From positions 32,801-96,800 of the forward strand of contig CAZVZK010000020.1 in NCBI GenBank assembly GCA_964630925.1: 64,000 nt of DNA. The letters run 5' to 3'. Of the stretch, positions 38,394 through 47,534 are shown piece after piece. Within the stretch, counting starts at the first letter, position 1. Every line of letters begins with the position of its first letter. Origin of the DNA: RGDT01 sp964630925 (GTDB lineage Bacteria > Planctomycetota > Planctomycetia > Gemmatales > Gemmataceae). A program made the position numbers and the translations under genes. A model generated the notes under the pieces. It was not told the DNA's origin and searched no databases. It was given only the letters and a program-made list of their open reading frames with translations.

Positions 38394-39341
38394 ATGTCCG
38401 ATGCCCCGATCTCCCGGCCCCCGACGGCCTTCGAGCAGGCCGCCGACAAGGCCTTCCAGACGGCGGCGATGTTCTGCGCCGCCCTCACGGCGTTGCTGGT
38501 CGCCTACATCGTCTTCGAGATCACGATGACCGGCTCGCCCGCGATCAGGCAATTCGGCATCTCCTTCCTGACGAAGGGCGTCTGGGATGCCGGCAAGGGC
38601 GAATTCGGGATCGGCCCCGCCATCTGGGGCACCCTCTACAGCTCCATCCTGGGCGTCGCCGTCGGCGCGCTCTTCGGCGTCGCCGTCGCCGTGGTGCTGA
38701 CGCAGGACTTCCTGCCGCGCTCGATGGAGATCTTCCTGGAGAACGTGATCAAGCTGCTGGCGGCCATCCCGAGCGTCGTCTACGGCCTGTGGGGCATCTT
38801 CGTCCTCATCCCGCTCCTGCGGCCGCCGGCGGAGTGGCTGCACTCGGCGTTGGGGTGGGTCCCTTTCTTTTCGACGCGCCTCGCCGGGCCGGGCATGCTG
38901 CCGGCCGCGCTCGTCCTGGCGGTGATGATCCTGCCCACGGTGACCGCCATCTCGCGCGACTCCCTCGCCGCCGTCCACCCGCGTATCCGCGAGGCGGCGT
39001 ACGGGCTGGGCGCGACGCGCTGGGAGACGATCTTCGGCGTGCTGCTGCCGGCGGCGTCGCGGGGCGTTTATGCCTCGGTCATCCTGGCGTTCGGGAGGGC
39101 GTTGGGGGAGACGATGGCCCTCGCCATGCTGGTCGGGAATAACAACGAGATCTCGCTGTCGGTGTTCTCGCCGGGCAACACGCTGGCGGCCCTGCTGGCC
39201 AACCAGTTCGCCGAGGCGGGCCGCGCCGAGGTGCCGGCCCTCATGTACGCCGCCCTCGTGCTGCTCGCCATCACGCTGCTCGTCAACGTCCTGGGCACGC
39301 TCGCCCTCGCCGGGGCGTCGCGCCACGCGGAGGCCCGCTAA
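38394..39341 (+). CDS. pstC: Phosphate ABC transporter permease PstC
   Basis: 315 residues with about six membrane segments (for example TAAMFCAALTALLVAYIVFE and LYSSILGVAVGALFGVAVAV). The permease signature is in the loop AAYGLGATRWETIFGVLLPA (EAAYGLGATxxE), which meets PstB. GGAGG lies upstream of the ATG, 18 bp after pstS. It forms the inner-membrane channel with PstA. Confidence 0.95.
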   Translation: MSDAPISRPPTAFEQAADKAFQTAAMFCAALTALLVAYIVFEITMTGSPAIRQFGISFLTKGVWDAGKGEFGIGPAIWGTLYSSILGVAVGALFGVAVAVVLTQDFLPRSMEIFLENVIKLLAAIPSVVYGLWGIFVLIPLLRPPAEWLHSALGWVPFFSTRLAGPGMLPAALVLAVMILPTVTAISRDSLAAVHPRIREAAYGLGATRWETIFGVLLPAASRGVYASVILAFGRALGETMALAMLVGNNNEISLSVFSPGNTLAALLANQFAEAGRAEVPALMYAALVLLAITLLVNVLGTLALAGASRHAEAR

Positions 39342-39343
39342 CC

Positions 39344-40255
39344 ATGTCCACCCAGCCGGAGACGCCGGCCCCGCCGAAGGTCGATCTGCCCTCGCTGGAG
39401 CGGTCCCTGCGCTCGCCGCGCACGCTGTTCAGCGCCGCTTGCAGCCTCGTCTGCTGTGCCATGGCCGTCGCCGCCATGATCCCGCTGTTCAGCGTGCTGA
39501 TCATGCTGCTCTACCGCGGGGGCGGCAAGGTGCTGTCCGCCGGGCTGGCGCTGTTCACCGAGCTGCCCCCCGCCGCCGGCATGGTCGGCGGGGGCATCGG
39601 CAACGCCGTCGTCGGCACGCTCACCGTGGTGGGGATCGCCACGCTTGTCAGCGTGCCGCTGGGCGTGCTGGGCGGGGTGTTCCTGGCGGAGATCTCGCCG
39701 GAGGGCCGGCTGGCGAGCGCGGTGCGGTTCTGCGCCAAGGTGCTGACGGGCCTGCCGTCGGTGCTGGCCGGGCTGGTGGTGTTCGCCGCCGTCGTGCGTG
39801 CGACGGGCGGCTTCTCGGCCCCCGCCGGCGGCCTGGCCCTGGCGATCCTGATGCTGCCGACCATCCTGCTGACGGCGGAGGACGCCCTGAAGATGGTGCC
39901 GCAGAAGATGCGTGAGGCGGCCGTCGGCATGGGCTGCACCCCGACGCAGGTGGTGTTACAGATCGTGCTGCCGACGGCCCTGCCCGGCATCCTGACCGGG
40001 GTGATGCTGGCGGTGGCCCGCGCGGCAGGCGAGACGGCCCCGCTCCTGTTCACCGCCTTCTTCAGCAACTACTGGATGACGACGAACCTCATGGAGCCGA
40101 CGCCGTCGCTGGCGGTGCTCATCTACAACTTCTCCGGGTCGCCGTTCAAGAACCAGCAAGACATCGCGTGGGCGGCGTCGCTGGTGGTGGTGACCATCAT
40201 CCTGGTCGCCAACGTCTGCGCCCAGATCTACTCCGCACGCAACACCCAACGCTGA
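39344..40255 (+). CDS. pstA: Phosphate ABC transporter permease PstA
   Basis: 303 residues, six membrane segments (VCCAMAVAAMIPLFSVLIML, GGGIGNAVVGTLTVVGIATL and others) and the coupling loop REAAVGMGCTPTQVVLQIVL. It starts 2 bp after pstC. The distinctive A-G-E-T segment ARAAGETAPLLFTAFFSNYW is typical of PstA. Confidence 0.95.
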   Translation: MSTQPETPAPPKVDLPSLERSLRSPRTLFSAACSLVCCAMAVAAMIPLFSVLIMLLYRGGGKVLSAGLALFTELPPAAGMVGGGIGNAVVGTLTVVGIATLVSVPLGVLGGVFLAEISPEGRLASAVRFCAKVLTGLPSVLAGLVVFAAVVRATGGFSAPAGGLALAILMLPTILLTAEDALKMVPQKMREAAVGMGCTPTQVVLQIVLPTALPGILTGVMLAVARAAGETAPLLFTAFFSNYWMTTNLMEPTPSLAVLIYNFSGSPFKNQQDIAWAASLVVVTIILVANVCAQIYSARNTQR

Positions 40256-40264
40256 GGTGCCCCC

Positions 40265-41062
40265 GTGTCCACCGAGACGAACAAGAACGGCGCCGACGTG
40301 GTGCGGATCAACGTCAAGTCGATCCACTACGGGACGTTCAAGGCCGTGCGGGACAGCTCGCTCACGGTCCGCCGCAACAGCATCGTGGCGCTCATCGGGC
40401 CGTCGGGCTGCGGCAAGAGCACGGTCTTGCGGAGCATCAACCGCATGAACGACCTCGTGCGCGGCTTCGCACTTGACGGCGAGATCACCTTCCGCGGCAA
40501 GAATATCTACGCCCCGGAGGTGGACCCGGTGGCGGTGCGGCGGCACATCGGCATGGTCTTCCAGCAGCCCAACCCGTTCGCCATGAGCATCTTCCGGAAC
40601 GTGGCGTTCGGCCCGCGGCTGAACGGCTACAAGGGCGACATCAACGCCCGCGTCGAGGAGGCGTTGAAGGGCGCGGCGTTGTGGGACGAGGTGAAGGACA
40701 AGCTGAAGCAGAGCGGGCTGTCGCTTTCGGGCGGGCAGCAGCAACGCCTGTGCATCGCGCGGGCCATCGCGACTGACCCGGAGGTGCTGTTGATGGACGA
40801 GCCGTGCTCGGCGCTCGACCCAATCGCCACGGTCAAGATCGAGGAGCTGATGCTGAAGCTGAAGGAGAAGTACACGATCGTCATCGTGACGCACAACCTG
40901 GCGCAGGCCAGGCGTGTCGCCGACGAGACGGCGTTCTTCTACGTGGATACGACGCAGGGCGGGCGGACGGGCTACCTGATCGAGCACCGGCCCACGAAGG
41001 AGCTGTTCGAGGGCCCGCGCGAGCAGGCGACGAAGGATTACGTCGCCGGGGCGTTCTCGTGA
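40265..41062 (+). CDS. pstB: Phosphate ABC transporter ATPase PstB
   Basis: 265 residues, GTG start at 40265 with GAGG upstream. Walker A GPSGCGKST (45-53), signature LSLSGGQQQRLCIARAIA, Walker B VLLMDEPCSALDP and the switch His in VIVTHNLAQARRVADE are all in place. It powers the PstSCA import. No phoU or phoR/phoB follows: the next 298 bp (41063-41360) hold no gene that I can support. Confidence 0.95.
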   Translation: MSTETNKNGADVVRINVKSIHYGTFKAVRDSSLTVRRNSIVALIGPSGCGKSTVLRSINRMNDLVRGFALDGEITFRGKNIYAPEVDPVAVRRHIGMVFQQPNPFAMSIFRNVAFGPRLNGYKGDINARVEEALKGAALWDEVKDKLKQSGLSLSGGQQQRLCIARAIATDPEVLLMDEPCSALDPIATVKIEELMLKLKEKYTIVIVTHNLAQARRVADETAFFYVDTTQGGRTGYLIEHRPTKELFEGPREQATKDYVAGAFS

Positions 41063-41360
41063 GGGCTGGACCGGGCGGCGAGCGACGAGCTACCAGGGCC
41101 GATGTCGGGGGGCCGTGTCAGGCGCGCCGCCCGGCTCGGCCGCCTTGCCACGGCCGCGAGGGTGAGCCGGTGTAGCCCGGCCAGCCGCCCCTCGTCTATC
41201 CGGGCTCGGTGGCTGCACGCTGTCGCGGCGTTCCCCGGCCGAAAGATCAAGTTCGTCGGCGGCATCGGTGAGATGCGGGACGCGGCGATGGGGTGAGGCC
41301 GCCGTGTCTCGCATCTGGCGAGCGGCCCCGCCAGGGGCCGAGGGCACCGGGGCCCGTCCC

Positions 41361-44300
41361 TCACTTCCCCCCCGGTGCCTTCAGCTCCTGCTCGCTCGCC
41401 ACGCTGAAGTACAGCCCGTGCGGGTTGTTCCCGTTGTCGATCTTGAACAGCACCCGATTCACGCCCTTCTTCAGACGCACCTTCACCCGCGCCTGATCCG
41501 GCGTCGCTGCCCGCGTCTCCCGCGACGTGTGCACCAGCTTCCCGTCAAGGAACACCTTGCACCCGTCGTCGCTGCCGATCAGGAGGTCGGCGTCCTGCTC
41601 AGCCGGCGACTCGATGTCCGCCACGAGGTACGACACGCTGTCCGCCCCCGCCGCCCCATACAACGCCCCCAGATCGACGTACCCCGTCGCCCCGGGCCGC
41701 ACGGCACGCCACGCCACCTTGCCGCCCTTGCCCGCATACGTCGCCTTCAGGTCGATGGCCTTGTCCGGCCCGTGGGCCGCGTCGATGTTCCCCTCGAACG
41801 GCCCGGCGATGTGCCACTGGCCGACGGTGTACGAAGCCGACTTGAGCGTCAGCAGGTACTCGACGAGGTCGGTCAGCTCGTCCGGCGTCATGTGCGCCAC
41901 CACGTCCTCGGGCATGATGGACTTCGGCGACTTCTCCCGCTTCTCGATGTCCGCCGCCGCGATCCGCGTGTCCCGCCCCTCCGCGTCGCGCAGCACCACA
42001 CCCGCGGCCGTGTCCTCGATCAGAAGGCCCTGCACCGTCACGCCCTTCGCGGTCTGGATGACGTGGACGATGTACTGGTCGGCGATGCCCTTGCTCGGGA
42101 AGAGGATCGCCTCCAGCATGCCCTCCCGGGCCAGCTTCTTGCCGATCATCGACAGGTCCGGCCCCACCTGACCGCCCTTGCCCTGGACGGTGTGGCAGCG
42201 GGCGCAGGCGAGGTCGTTCTTGAGGCTGGCCTCGTACAGCGTCTTGCCCTTCTTCGCGTCGCCCTTGCGGCGGGCCAGCTCGGCGATGGTGGGCAGGCTC
42301 TTCGGGTCGATCTTGCCCGGCGCGGGGAAGGCGACGCGCGCTTTCTTCTGCAGGTCGGGGTACGGCGACGCCCGCAGCATCCGCCCGGCGGCGGCGAGCG
42401 CCTCGGCGGGCAACTTCTTCTCCCCGTGCAGCGCCAGCAGGCGCTCCGACCCCGGCCGGGAGGCGGCCAGGGCGACGACGGCGGCGTCACGCAGCACCGG
42501 CTTGCCCGAGAGGTGCCCCTCGATCTTCCTCACGGCGGCCGCGGCCTCACCCGACTTGCCGTCGAGCTGGCGGGCCATCTCACCCAGGGCCAGGACGGCC
42601 TCGCCGGCGAACGGCTCATCGGCGTCCCCCGTGAGTTTGACCAGCTCCGCCATCGTGTCCAGGCTCCTCGAGCGGGCCAGTACCGCCAGGGCCGCCCGAC
42701 GCACCTCCGGCTGCTCCTTGGCCGTGGCGAAGGGCAGCGCCGCCTCGGCGTCGCGTTCCGTGGCCGCGAGAAGCTCGAGCCCTGCGACGCGTGTCTCAGG
42801 GGCCTTCAGCAACAGATCGGCCGCCGCCCGAAGGCCGGCTTCAGACTTGAGGTGGCTCCACTTCGAGGGCAGGTGCAGGCGCAGACTCGTCAGGATGCGT
42901 TCACGCACCTTCGGCCCCGCGTCCTTCAGTGCCGCCAGCAGGACGGCCCCGCCCCTCTTGTCGTCCGTGTCCGCGATGGCGTCGACCAGTTTCGCCTTCT
43001 CTCCCTCGGAGACCTTCTCATCCGCGAGGCGCTTCTCCAACAGGGCGACGATGCCCGGCGGACGCAGCTCCCACGCCAGACCGGCCGTCCGCTCGTCCCA
43101 CACAGGGAAGTGCTTGCCGAAATCGGCGAGGATCTCGTCGCGCCGCGCCTTGTCGTGGTGGCCGACGGCGATGCCGACGCAGGCGAGGTAATGCCGGTCC
43201 TTGCCGTCGTAGTCCTTCATCAGGTCGTAGATGGCCTCCTTGACGGCGTCGCCGCCGGAGTCGCGCATCGCGGACAGGCCCTCGCGCAGGACCGAGGTGG
43301 GCGCCTTGAACACCCGCTTCACCGCGCGGACGTGCCCCGCCAGCGTCCGGTCGTTCCACTTCAGGAAGTCCCTGCCGAGGCGGATGCCCAGCGCCAGGAA
43401 CCGCGGGTCGTCGGCGTCGTCCACCCCGGCGCGCAGGGCCTTCGATTTGGCGTAGTGGTCGTAGCCCCCGATCCGCGCGAGCTGCCACAGGGCGCGGGCA
43501 CGCAGCACCGCGTCCTCCTTCTGCAGGCCCGCCGGCTCCAGCAGTTTCAGGGCGTCCGGCTTCTTCATCAGGTCGAGCTTGGCCATCGCCGCCGCCCGTG
43601 TGGCCAGGTTCGGCGAGCCCAGGGCCGCCAGCACCCCCTTGTCGGACGACAGGTCCATCGGCGGGCCCTTGGCCGCGTGCCCCTTCGGGGCGAGGCGGTA
43701 GATGCGGCCCATCTTCGTGTCGCGGAGGGCATGGCCGCCGACGATGCCGTCGTACCAGTCGGCGACGTAGACGCTGCCGTCCGGCCCGACGCACACGTCG
43801 GAGGGGCGGAACCAGTCGTCCTTGCTCGTCACCATGTCCTCGCGGTCCACCTCGTAGCTGGCGCCCTTCGGCCTGAGGTGGTACGCCCGGACGTGTCGCG
43901 GCCCCGCGTCGGTGTGCAGGAGCTGCCCGTGGTACTTCTTCGGCAGGAGCTTGCCCTCGTAGACGCACATGCCCGTCGGCGAGCCGAAGTAGGTGCGGAG
44001 GATCTTGGGCATCACGCCGGGCCTCTCCTCGTGCCAGTGCGACTCGCCCTTGCCGCGCGGGTGGTAGCCGTAATCCCCGCCGGGGATGACGTGGCAGATG
44101 CGTGTCTGCTGGTTGCCGTCGTCGTCGTTGTCGCTGAGGAACATCGTGCCGAAGCTATCGACGCACACCTCGTAGTTGTTGCGGAAGTTGTGGGCCAGCA
44201 GCTCCAGCCTCGTGCCGTCCAGCTCGCACCGCCACACCGTGCCGGCCCGGCAGGTGGTGTTGTTGCTGGAGAACGTGCGCCCCTTGCCGTCGCTGGGACG

Positions 44301-44882
44301 CAGGCCGCCCACGCCGCTGTCGCCTACGGTGAAGTACAGGCGGTTGTCCGGCCCGATCAGGACGGAGTGGACGCCGTGATCGTGGTCGATGCCGCGGAAC
44401 CCCGTGAGCAGTTTCTTCGGCGGACCGTCGGCCTTGCCGTCGCCGTCGTGGTCCTCGAACACGAGGATGTCGGGCGACTGGCAGACGAATACGGTCACGC
44501 CGGGCCCCCTGGGGTGAGGGGCGACGGCGATCCCCAGCGGCGCCATTGTTGCAGGGGACTGATAAAACGTGGTCGCCTTCGTCGCCTTCCCCTCGCCCTT
44601 CTCGTCCTCCAAAATGACGATGCGGTCGCCCTCGGCGCGGGTGAGCTTCTTCATCCCACGCAGCTTGTTGCGGTAGTTGACCGACTCGCAGACCCAGACG
44701 CGGCCCCTGTGGTCCACGTCCATGCAGGTCGGGTTCACGAACAGCGGCTCGGACGCCCACAGCTTCATTTCCAGGCCGTCGGACACCTTGAACGTCGAGG
44801 CGGCCTTGTCGGGGGGCAACTGGGCCTGGACGGATGTGATGGCGAGGACGAGGAGGGCGAGGCAGAGCGTGCGGGGGTGCAT
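41361..44882 (-). CDS. PVC-type membrane-bound dehydrogenase/HEAT/cytochrome c protein
   Basis: 1173 residues with a signal peptide (MHPRTLCLALLVLAITSVQA). In order: a beta-propeller dehydrogenase-like domain (FVNPTCMDVDHRGRVWVCES onward, about 50-420), HEAT repeats (about 450-830), a haem-binding segment CARCHTVQGKGGQVGPDLSM with the CxxCH motif, and the planctomycete TIGR02603-like end (IMPEDVVAHMTPDELTDLVE). A C-terminal beta domain follows that resembles PA14-type carbohydrate-binding regions (DADLLIGSDDGCKVFLDGKL). This family is a planctomycete hallmark. It starts at the ATG at 44882 with GGAG just before it. The substrate is unknown. Confidence 0.88.
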   Translation of the reverse strand: MHPRTLCLALLVLAITSVQAQLPPDKAASTFKVSDGLEMKLWASEPLFVNPTCMDVDHRGRVWVCESVNYRNKLRGMKKLTRAEGDRIVILEDEKGEGKATKATTFYQSPATMAPLGIAVAPHPRGPGVTVFVCQSPDILVFEDHDGDGKADGPPKKLLTGFRGIDHDHGVHSVLIGPDNRLYFTVGDSGVGGLRPSDGKGRTFSSNNTTCRAGTVWRCELDGTRLELLAHNFRNNYEVCVDSFGTMFLSDNDDDGNQQTRICHVIPGGDYGYHPRGKGESHWHEERPGVMPKILRTYFGSPTGMCVYEGKLLPKKYHGQLLHTDAGPRHVRAYHLRPKGASYEVDREDMVTSKDDWFRPSDVCVGPDGSVYVADWYDGIVGGHALRDTKMGRIYRLAPKGHAAKGPPMDLSSDKGVLAALGSPNLATRAAAMAKLDLMKKPDALKLLEPAGLQKEDAVLRARALWQLARIGGYDHYAKSKALRAGVDDADDPRFLALGIRLGRDFLKWNDRTLAGHVRAVKRVFKAPTSVLREGLSAMRDSGGDAVKEAIYDLMKDYDGKDRHYLACVGIAVGHHDKARRDEILADFGKHFPVWDERTAGLAWELRPPGIVALLEKRLADEKVSEGEKAKLVDAIADTDDKRGGAVLLAALKDAGPKVRERILTSLRLHLPSKWSHLKSEAGLRAAADLLLKAPETRVAGLELLAATERDAEAALPFATAKEQPEVRRAALAVLARSRSLDTMAELVKLTGDADEPFAGEAVLALGEMARQLDGKSGEAAAAVRKIEGHLSGKPVLRDAAVVALAASRPGSERLLALHGEKKLPAEALAAAGRMLRASPYPDLQKKARVAFPAPGKIDPKSLPTIAELARRKGDAKKGKTLYEASLKNDLACARCHTVQGKGGQVGPDLSMIGKKLAREGMLEAILFPSKGIADQYIVHVIQTAKGVTVQGLLIEDTAAGVVLRDAEGRDTRIAAADIEKREKSPKSIMPEDVVAHMTPDELTDLVEYLLTLKSASYTVGQWHIAGPFEGNIDAAHGPDKAIDLKATYAGKGGKVAWRAVRPGATGYVDLGALYGAAGADSVSYLVADIESPAEQDADLLIGSDDGCKVFLDGKLVHTSRETRAATPDQARVKVRLKKGVNRVLFKIDNGNNPHGLYFSVASEQELKAPGGK

Positions 44883-45117
44883 GGCGGCTCCGGGGTGGGG
44901 TGACGGGGGAGTTATATCCGCCGCAGCACACCGGGCGAGGCGGGAAAGGCGCCCTCGGGCCGGCACCGGCGATGTAATCCGGACAACCGGTGTCTTCAAT
45001 TCCCCCGATTTTCCCCTTGCCACCCATACATCCCATCGGTAACTTTCTCCCCAGGTAACCCAGCATTCCCATTTTGCCTATCTCGCATTGGGACTCTACT
45101 TTCAGGGGGTGTGTGTG

Positions 45118-46296
45118 ATGCGGAACATGATGGTTGGCCTGGCGGCGCTCGCCCTGTTGGCGGCCGGTACCGTGGAGGCCAAGGGCCTGGGCGGCCGCAA
45201 GGCGGGCCGCGGCTGCTCGTCCGGCGGGTCGTCGTGCGGGATGTCCACCGGCGGCAGCGGCGCCTCGGTGAGCTACCAGGCCGTGACGGAGTACGTGACG
45301 GTGACCCGGCAGGTCTGCACCTACGAGCCGGTCACGAAGGACGAGGAGTACACGGAAGTGACCTGGACGCCGGAGGAGAAGAAGGAGCAGCGTGACGAGG
45401 TCTATTACGAGAACGTCACGAAGAAGAAGAAGGAGAAGGTGACGGTCAACAAGATGGTCACCGAGACGGTCAAGCAGAAGTACAACGTCCTCGCCCCGGT
45501 GACCAAGAAGGTCCAGCAGGAGGTCACGACCTACGAGGCCAAGACGGTCACCGAGAAGCGGACGGGCACGAACTACGTCGCCCAGATGAAGACCGTCACC
45601 AAGACCGTGCCGGTCACCACCTGGGAGTGCGTGGCGGTCCAGGGCACCAAGCAGGTCGTCGTGCCGGTCTCCACGGACGGCTGCAGCGGCACCGTGGGCT
45701 ACGGCGGCTGCGGCGGCGGCCAGGGCGGCAAGGGCTGCAACGGCGGCGGCCTGTTCGGCGGCCTGTTCGGCCGCAAGGGCGGCGGCTGCAACGGCTGCTA
45801 TGGCGCGGGCTCCGGGTGCGCGGGCAGCGGCGTCGCTTACACCACCGTGACTGTCCCGACGGTCAGCTACCAGAAGGTGGCGAAGACGGTCATGCAGACC
45901 TACAGCTACAACGTCTGCGAGTACGTCGCCCAGCCCTACTCCGTTGACGTGCAGGTCGTCAAGTACGAGCCGAAAGTCACCAAGCAGATGGTGGACGTCA
46001 CGACGTGGGAGACGAAGGAGATGTCGCAGGACGTGCAGGTCTGCTCGTGGAAGCCGGTCCAGGAGGAGGTCGAGGTCACCTGGTGCGAGCTGGAGAAGAA
46101 GACCCGCAAGGTCGACGTGACCGTCGTCACCTACAAGAAGAACGAGGCCAAGAAGACCCGCAAGGTGACCACCTACAACGTGGTCATGAAGAACGTCACC
46201 GAGACGGTGCCCGTCACCCGCTACGTCGCCGTCCACACCGGCGGCTGCGGCGGCAGTTACGCCCCGCCGGCGTTCGGGGGGAGGGAATCACCTTGA
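45118..46296 (+). CDS. Secreted YTV-like repeat protein
   Basis: 392 residues with a signal peptide (MRNMMVGLAALALLAAGTVE). The body is built of short imperfect repeats rich in Val, Thr, Lys and Tyr with the pattern YxVxTxTVxxxV, for example YQAVTEYVTVTRQVCTYEPV, QKYNVLAPVTKKVQQEVTTY and TVTVPTVSYQKVAKTVMQTY. A Gly/Cys-rich hinge (GYGGCGGGQGGKGCNGGGLF) separates two blocks. This resembles the YTV-type cell-surface proteins of planctomycetes, which may form cross-linked envelope layers; the eleven or more Cys residues support that. AGGGGG lies before the ATG. Part of its 3' end is copied at 47237-47480. Confidence 0.75.
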   Translation: MRNMMVGLAALALLAAGTVEAKGLGGRKAGRGCSSGGSSCGMSTGGSGASVSYQAVTEYVTVTRQVCTYEPVTKDEEYTEVTWTPEEKKEQRDEVYYENVTKKKKEKVTVNKMVTETVKQKYNVLAPVTKKVQQEVTTYEAKTVTEKRTGTNYVAQMKTVTKTVPVTTWECVAVQGTKQVVVPVSTDGCSGTVGYGGCGGGQGGKGCNGGGLFGGLFGRKGGGCNGCYGAGSGCAGSGVAYTTVTVPTVSYQKVAKTVMQTYSYNVCEYVAQPYSVDVQVVKYEPKVTKQMVDVTTWETKEMSQDVQVCSWKPVQEEVEVTWCELEKKTRKVDVTVVTYKKNEAKKTRKVTTYNVVMKNVTETVPVTRYVAVHTGGCGGSYAPPAFGGRESP

Positions 46297-46371
46297 CAGC
46301 GGGCATCGCGTGCGGTGTTATGGCCGGCGTGGCGGGGGATACGGACACGGCCCGTCGGCGGAGGTCTCCCG

Positions 46372-46746
46372 ATGCCCAAACTGCCTTGGGGCGATGAGTT
46401 TCACGATGCGGAGACGGTCCGGGCGGCCGGCCCCGAGGGGTTCGATGCCGCCCTCGCCGGGTTCGCCACGCAGCTCGACGCCCCGTTGACCGGGGGCGCG
46501 TCGGACGGATACGAGGTCGGCTTCTACACGACGCCCAACGATCCACTCTTCGCCAGGTATCGGATGCAGGGCGAGCCGTGTTACGTCCGCTTCGAGGCCG
46601 GCATGGATGGAACGCTGGAAGCATGGGTTGAGTGCCTCACCGATGAAGATCAGATCGTCGTCCTGCGATGGGGCGGGCGGACGTGGTCGGTCATCGGGAG
46701 AGGCGTGGGCACCGGGACGCCCGACCACGGGCCCGCCACCGGGTGA
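46372..46746 (+). CDS. Hypothetical protein, 124 aa
   Basis: A soluble small protein (MPKLPWGDEFHDAETVRAAG, then FDAALAGFATQLDAPLTGG, YEVGFYTTPNDPLFARYRMQ, YVRFEAGMDGTLEAWVECLT). GGAGG lies 7 bases before the ATG. It is beta-rich in the middle. No family recognised. It lies 75 bp after the YTV-like gene and may be its own unit. Confidence 0.6.
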   Translation: MPKLPWGDEFHDAETVRAAGPEGFDAALAGFATQLDAPLTGGASDGYEVGFYTTPNDPLFARYRMQGEPCYVRFEAGMDGTLEAWVECLTDEDQIVVLRWGGRTWSVIGRGVGTGTPDHGPATG

Positions 46747-46788
46747 ACGCGGCAAGGCGAAAGCCCGGCGACCCCACCAGGAGGCGAC

Positions 46789-47160
46789 ATGGCCGAAAAG
46801 AGGCCGAGGAAGACGGCCGCCGACAAGGCCGACGGCGAGGCCGCGGTGCTGGCGAAGATCGCCGCGATGCCCGAGCCCTACCGCGCTCTGGGCGAGCGCC
46901 TCCACGCGCTCATCCTCCGCAGCGCGCCGGCACTGCGGCCGGTGCTGTGGTACGGGATGCCGGGGTACGCGAAGGATGGCCCGGTCCTCTGCTTCTTCCG
47001 CGTGGACAGGTACATGACGTTCGGCCTCACCGAGAAGGCGAACTTCTCCGCCGGGGAGGGCGCGGCGCCCCGGCTCATGGAGTGCGCGTGGTTCTTCACC
47101 GCGCTGGACGACGCCGCCGAGGCCAGGCTCGCCGCCATCGTGCGCGAGGCCGTGGGCTGA
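46789..47160 (+). CDS. DUF1801-family protein
   Basis: 123 residues. The Lys-rich start (MAEKRPRKTAADKAD) is followed by the DUF1801 pattern: LGERLHALILRSAPALRPVL, WYGMPGYAKDGPVLCFFRVD and RYMTFGLTEKANFSAGEGAA. The family is iron-chaperone/frataxin-like (YdhG type) with no fixed reaction. It lies 42 bp after the previous gene. Confidence 0.75.
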   Translation: MAEKRPRKTAADKADGEAAVLAKIAAMPEPYRALGERLHALILRSAPALRPVLWYGMPGYAKDGPVLCFFRVDRYMTFGLTEKANFSAGEGAAPRLMECAWFFTALDDAAEARLAAIVREAVG

Positions 47161-47216
47161 GGGCGCCGTCCGCCTCGTGCCGTCGCCCCGACCCCGCTGG
47201 AACAAAGGAGCCGCGG

Positions 47217-47534
47217 ATGAAGATCACGGCCGAGACCACCGTCACGGTGCCGGCCGTCAGCTACCAGAAGGTCGCGAAGACCGGCGTCCACACCTACAAC
47301 GTGAACGTCTGCGAGTACGTCGCCCAGCCCTACTCCGTTGACGTCCAGGTCGTCAAGTACGAGCCGAAGACCGTCAAGCAGATGGTGGACGTCACGACGT
47401 GGCCCCGCCGGCTTTCGGGGGGGAATCCCCGTGACAGCGGATGTCGCATGCCTTGTGATGACCGGCGTGGCGCTGGCGAATCATGGGGAGGAGGATCAGG
47501 GCGGGACGACCTGAGCTCCGGGCCCAGGAAGTAG
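47217..47534 (+). pseudogene. Remnant of a second YTV-like gene
   Basis: Opens with AAAGGAG and an ATG. Residues 5-60 copy the 45118 protein (TTVTVPAVSYQKVAKTGVHT, YNVNVCEYVAQPYSVDVQVV, KYEPKTVKQMVDVTTW). The sequence then jumps to the DNA that matches the end of that gene and its 3' flank (GGCCCCGCCGG then GACAGCGG), skipping about 250 bp and ending in a frame unrelated to the parent. It has no signal peptide and runs into the tRNA. It may still be translated as a 105-aa peptide, but it is most likely a decayed copy. Confidence 0.7.

Noticed and set aside
41268..44903. Very long open frame on the plus strand opposite the PVC-type cytochrome gene
   Set aside because: It is an antisense shadow of the minus-strand gene, whose product has a signal peptide, HEAT repeats and a CxxCH motif. 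The plus frame has no recognisable domain; in GC-rich DNA such shadows are common.
45118..46296. CRISPR or tandem DNA repeat in the YTV-like gene
   Set aside because: The repeats are at the protein level, of variable length and without regular spacers; they encode a low-complexity secreted protein.
30381..47497. Integrative island at tRNA-Ser
   Set aside because: The direct tRNA repeats suggest it, but no integrase, transposase, phage or conjugation gene is inside, and the content includes housekeeping genes (adk, pst). Kept only as a segment flanked by duplications.
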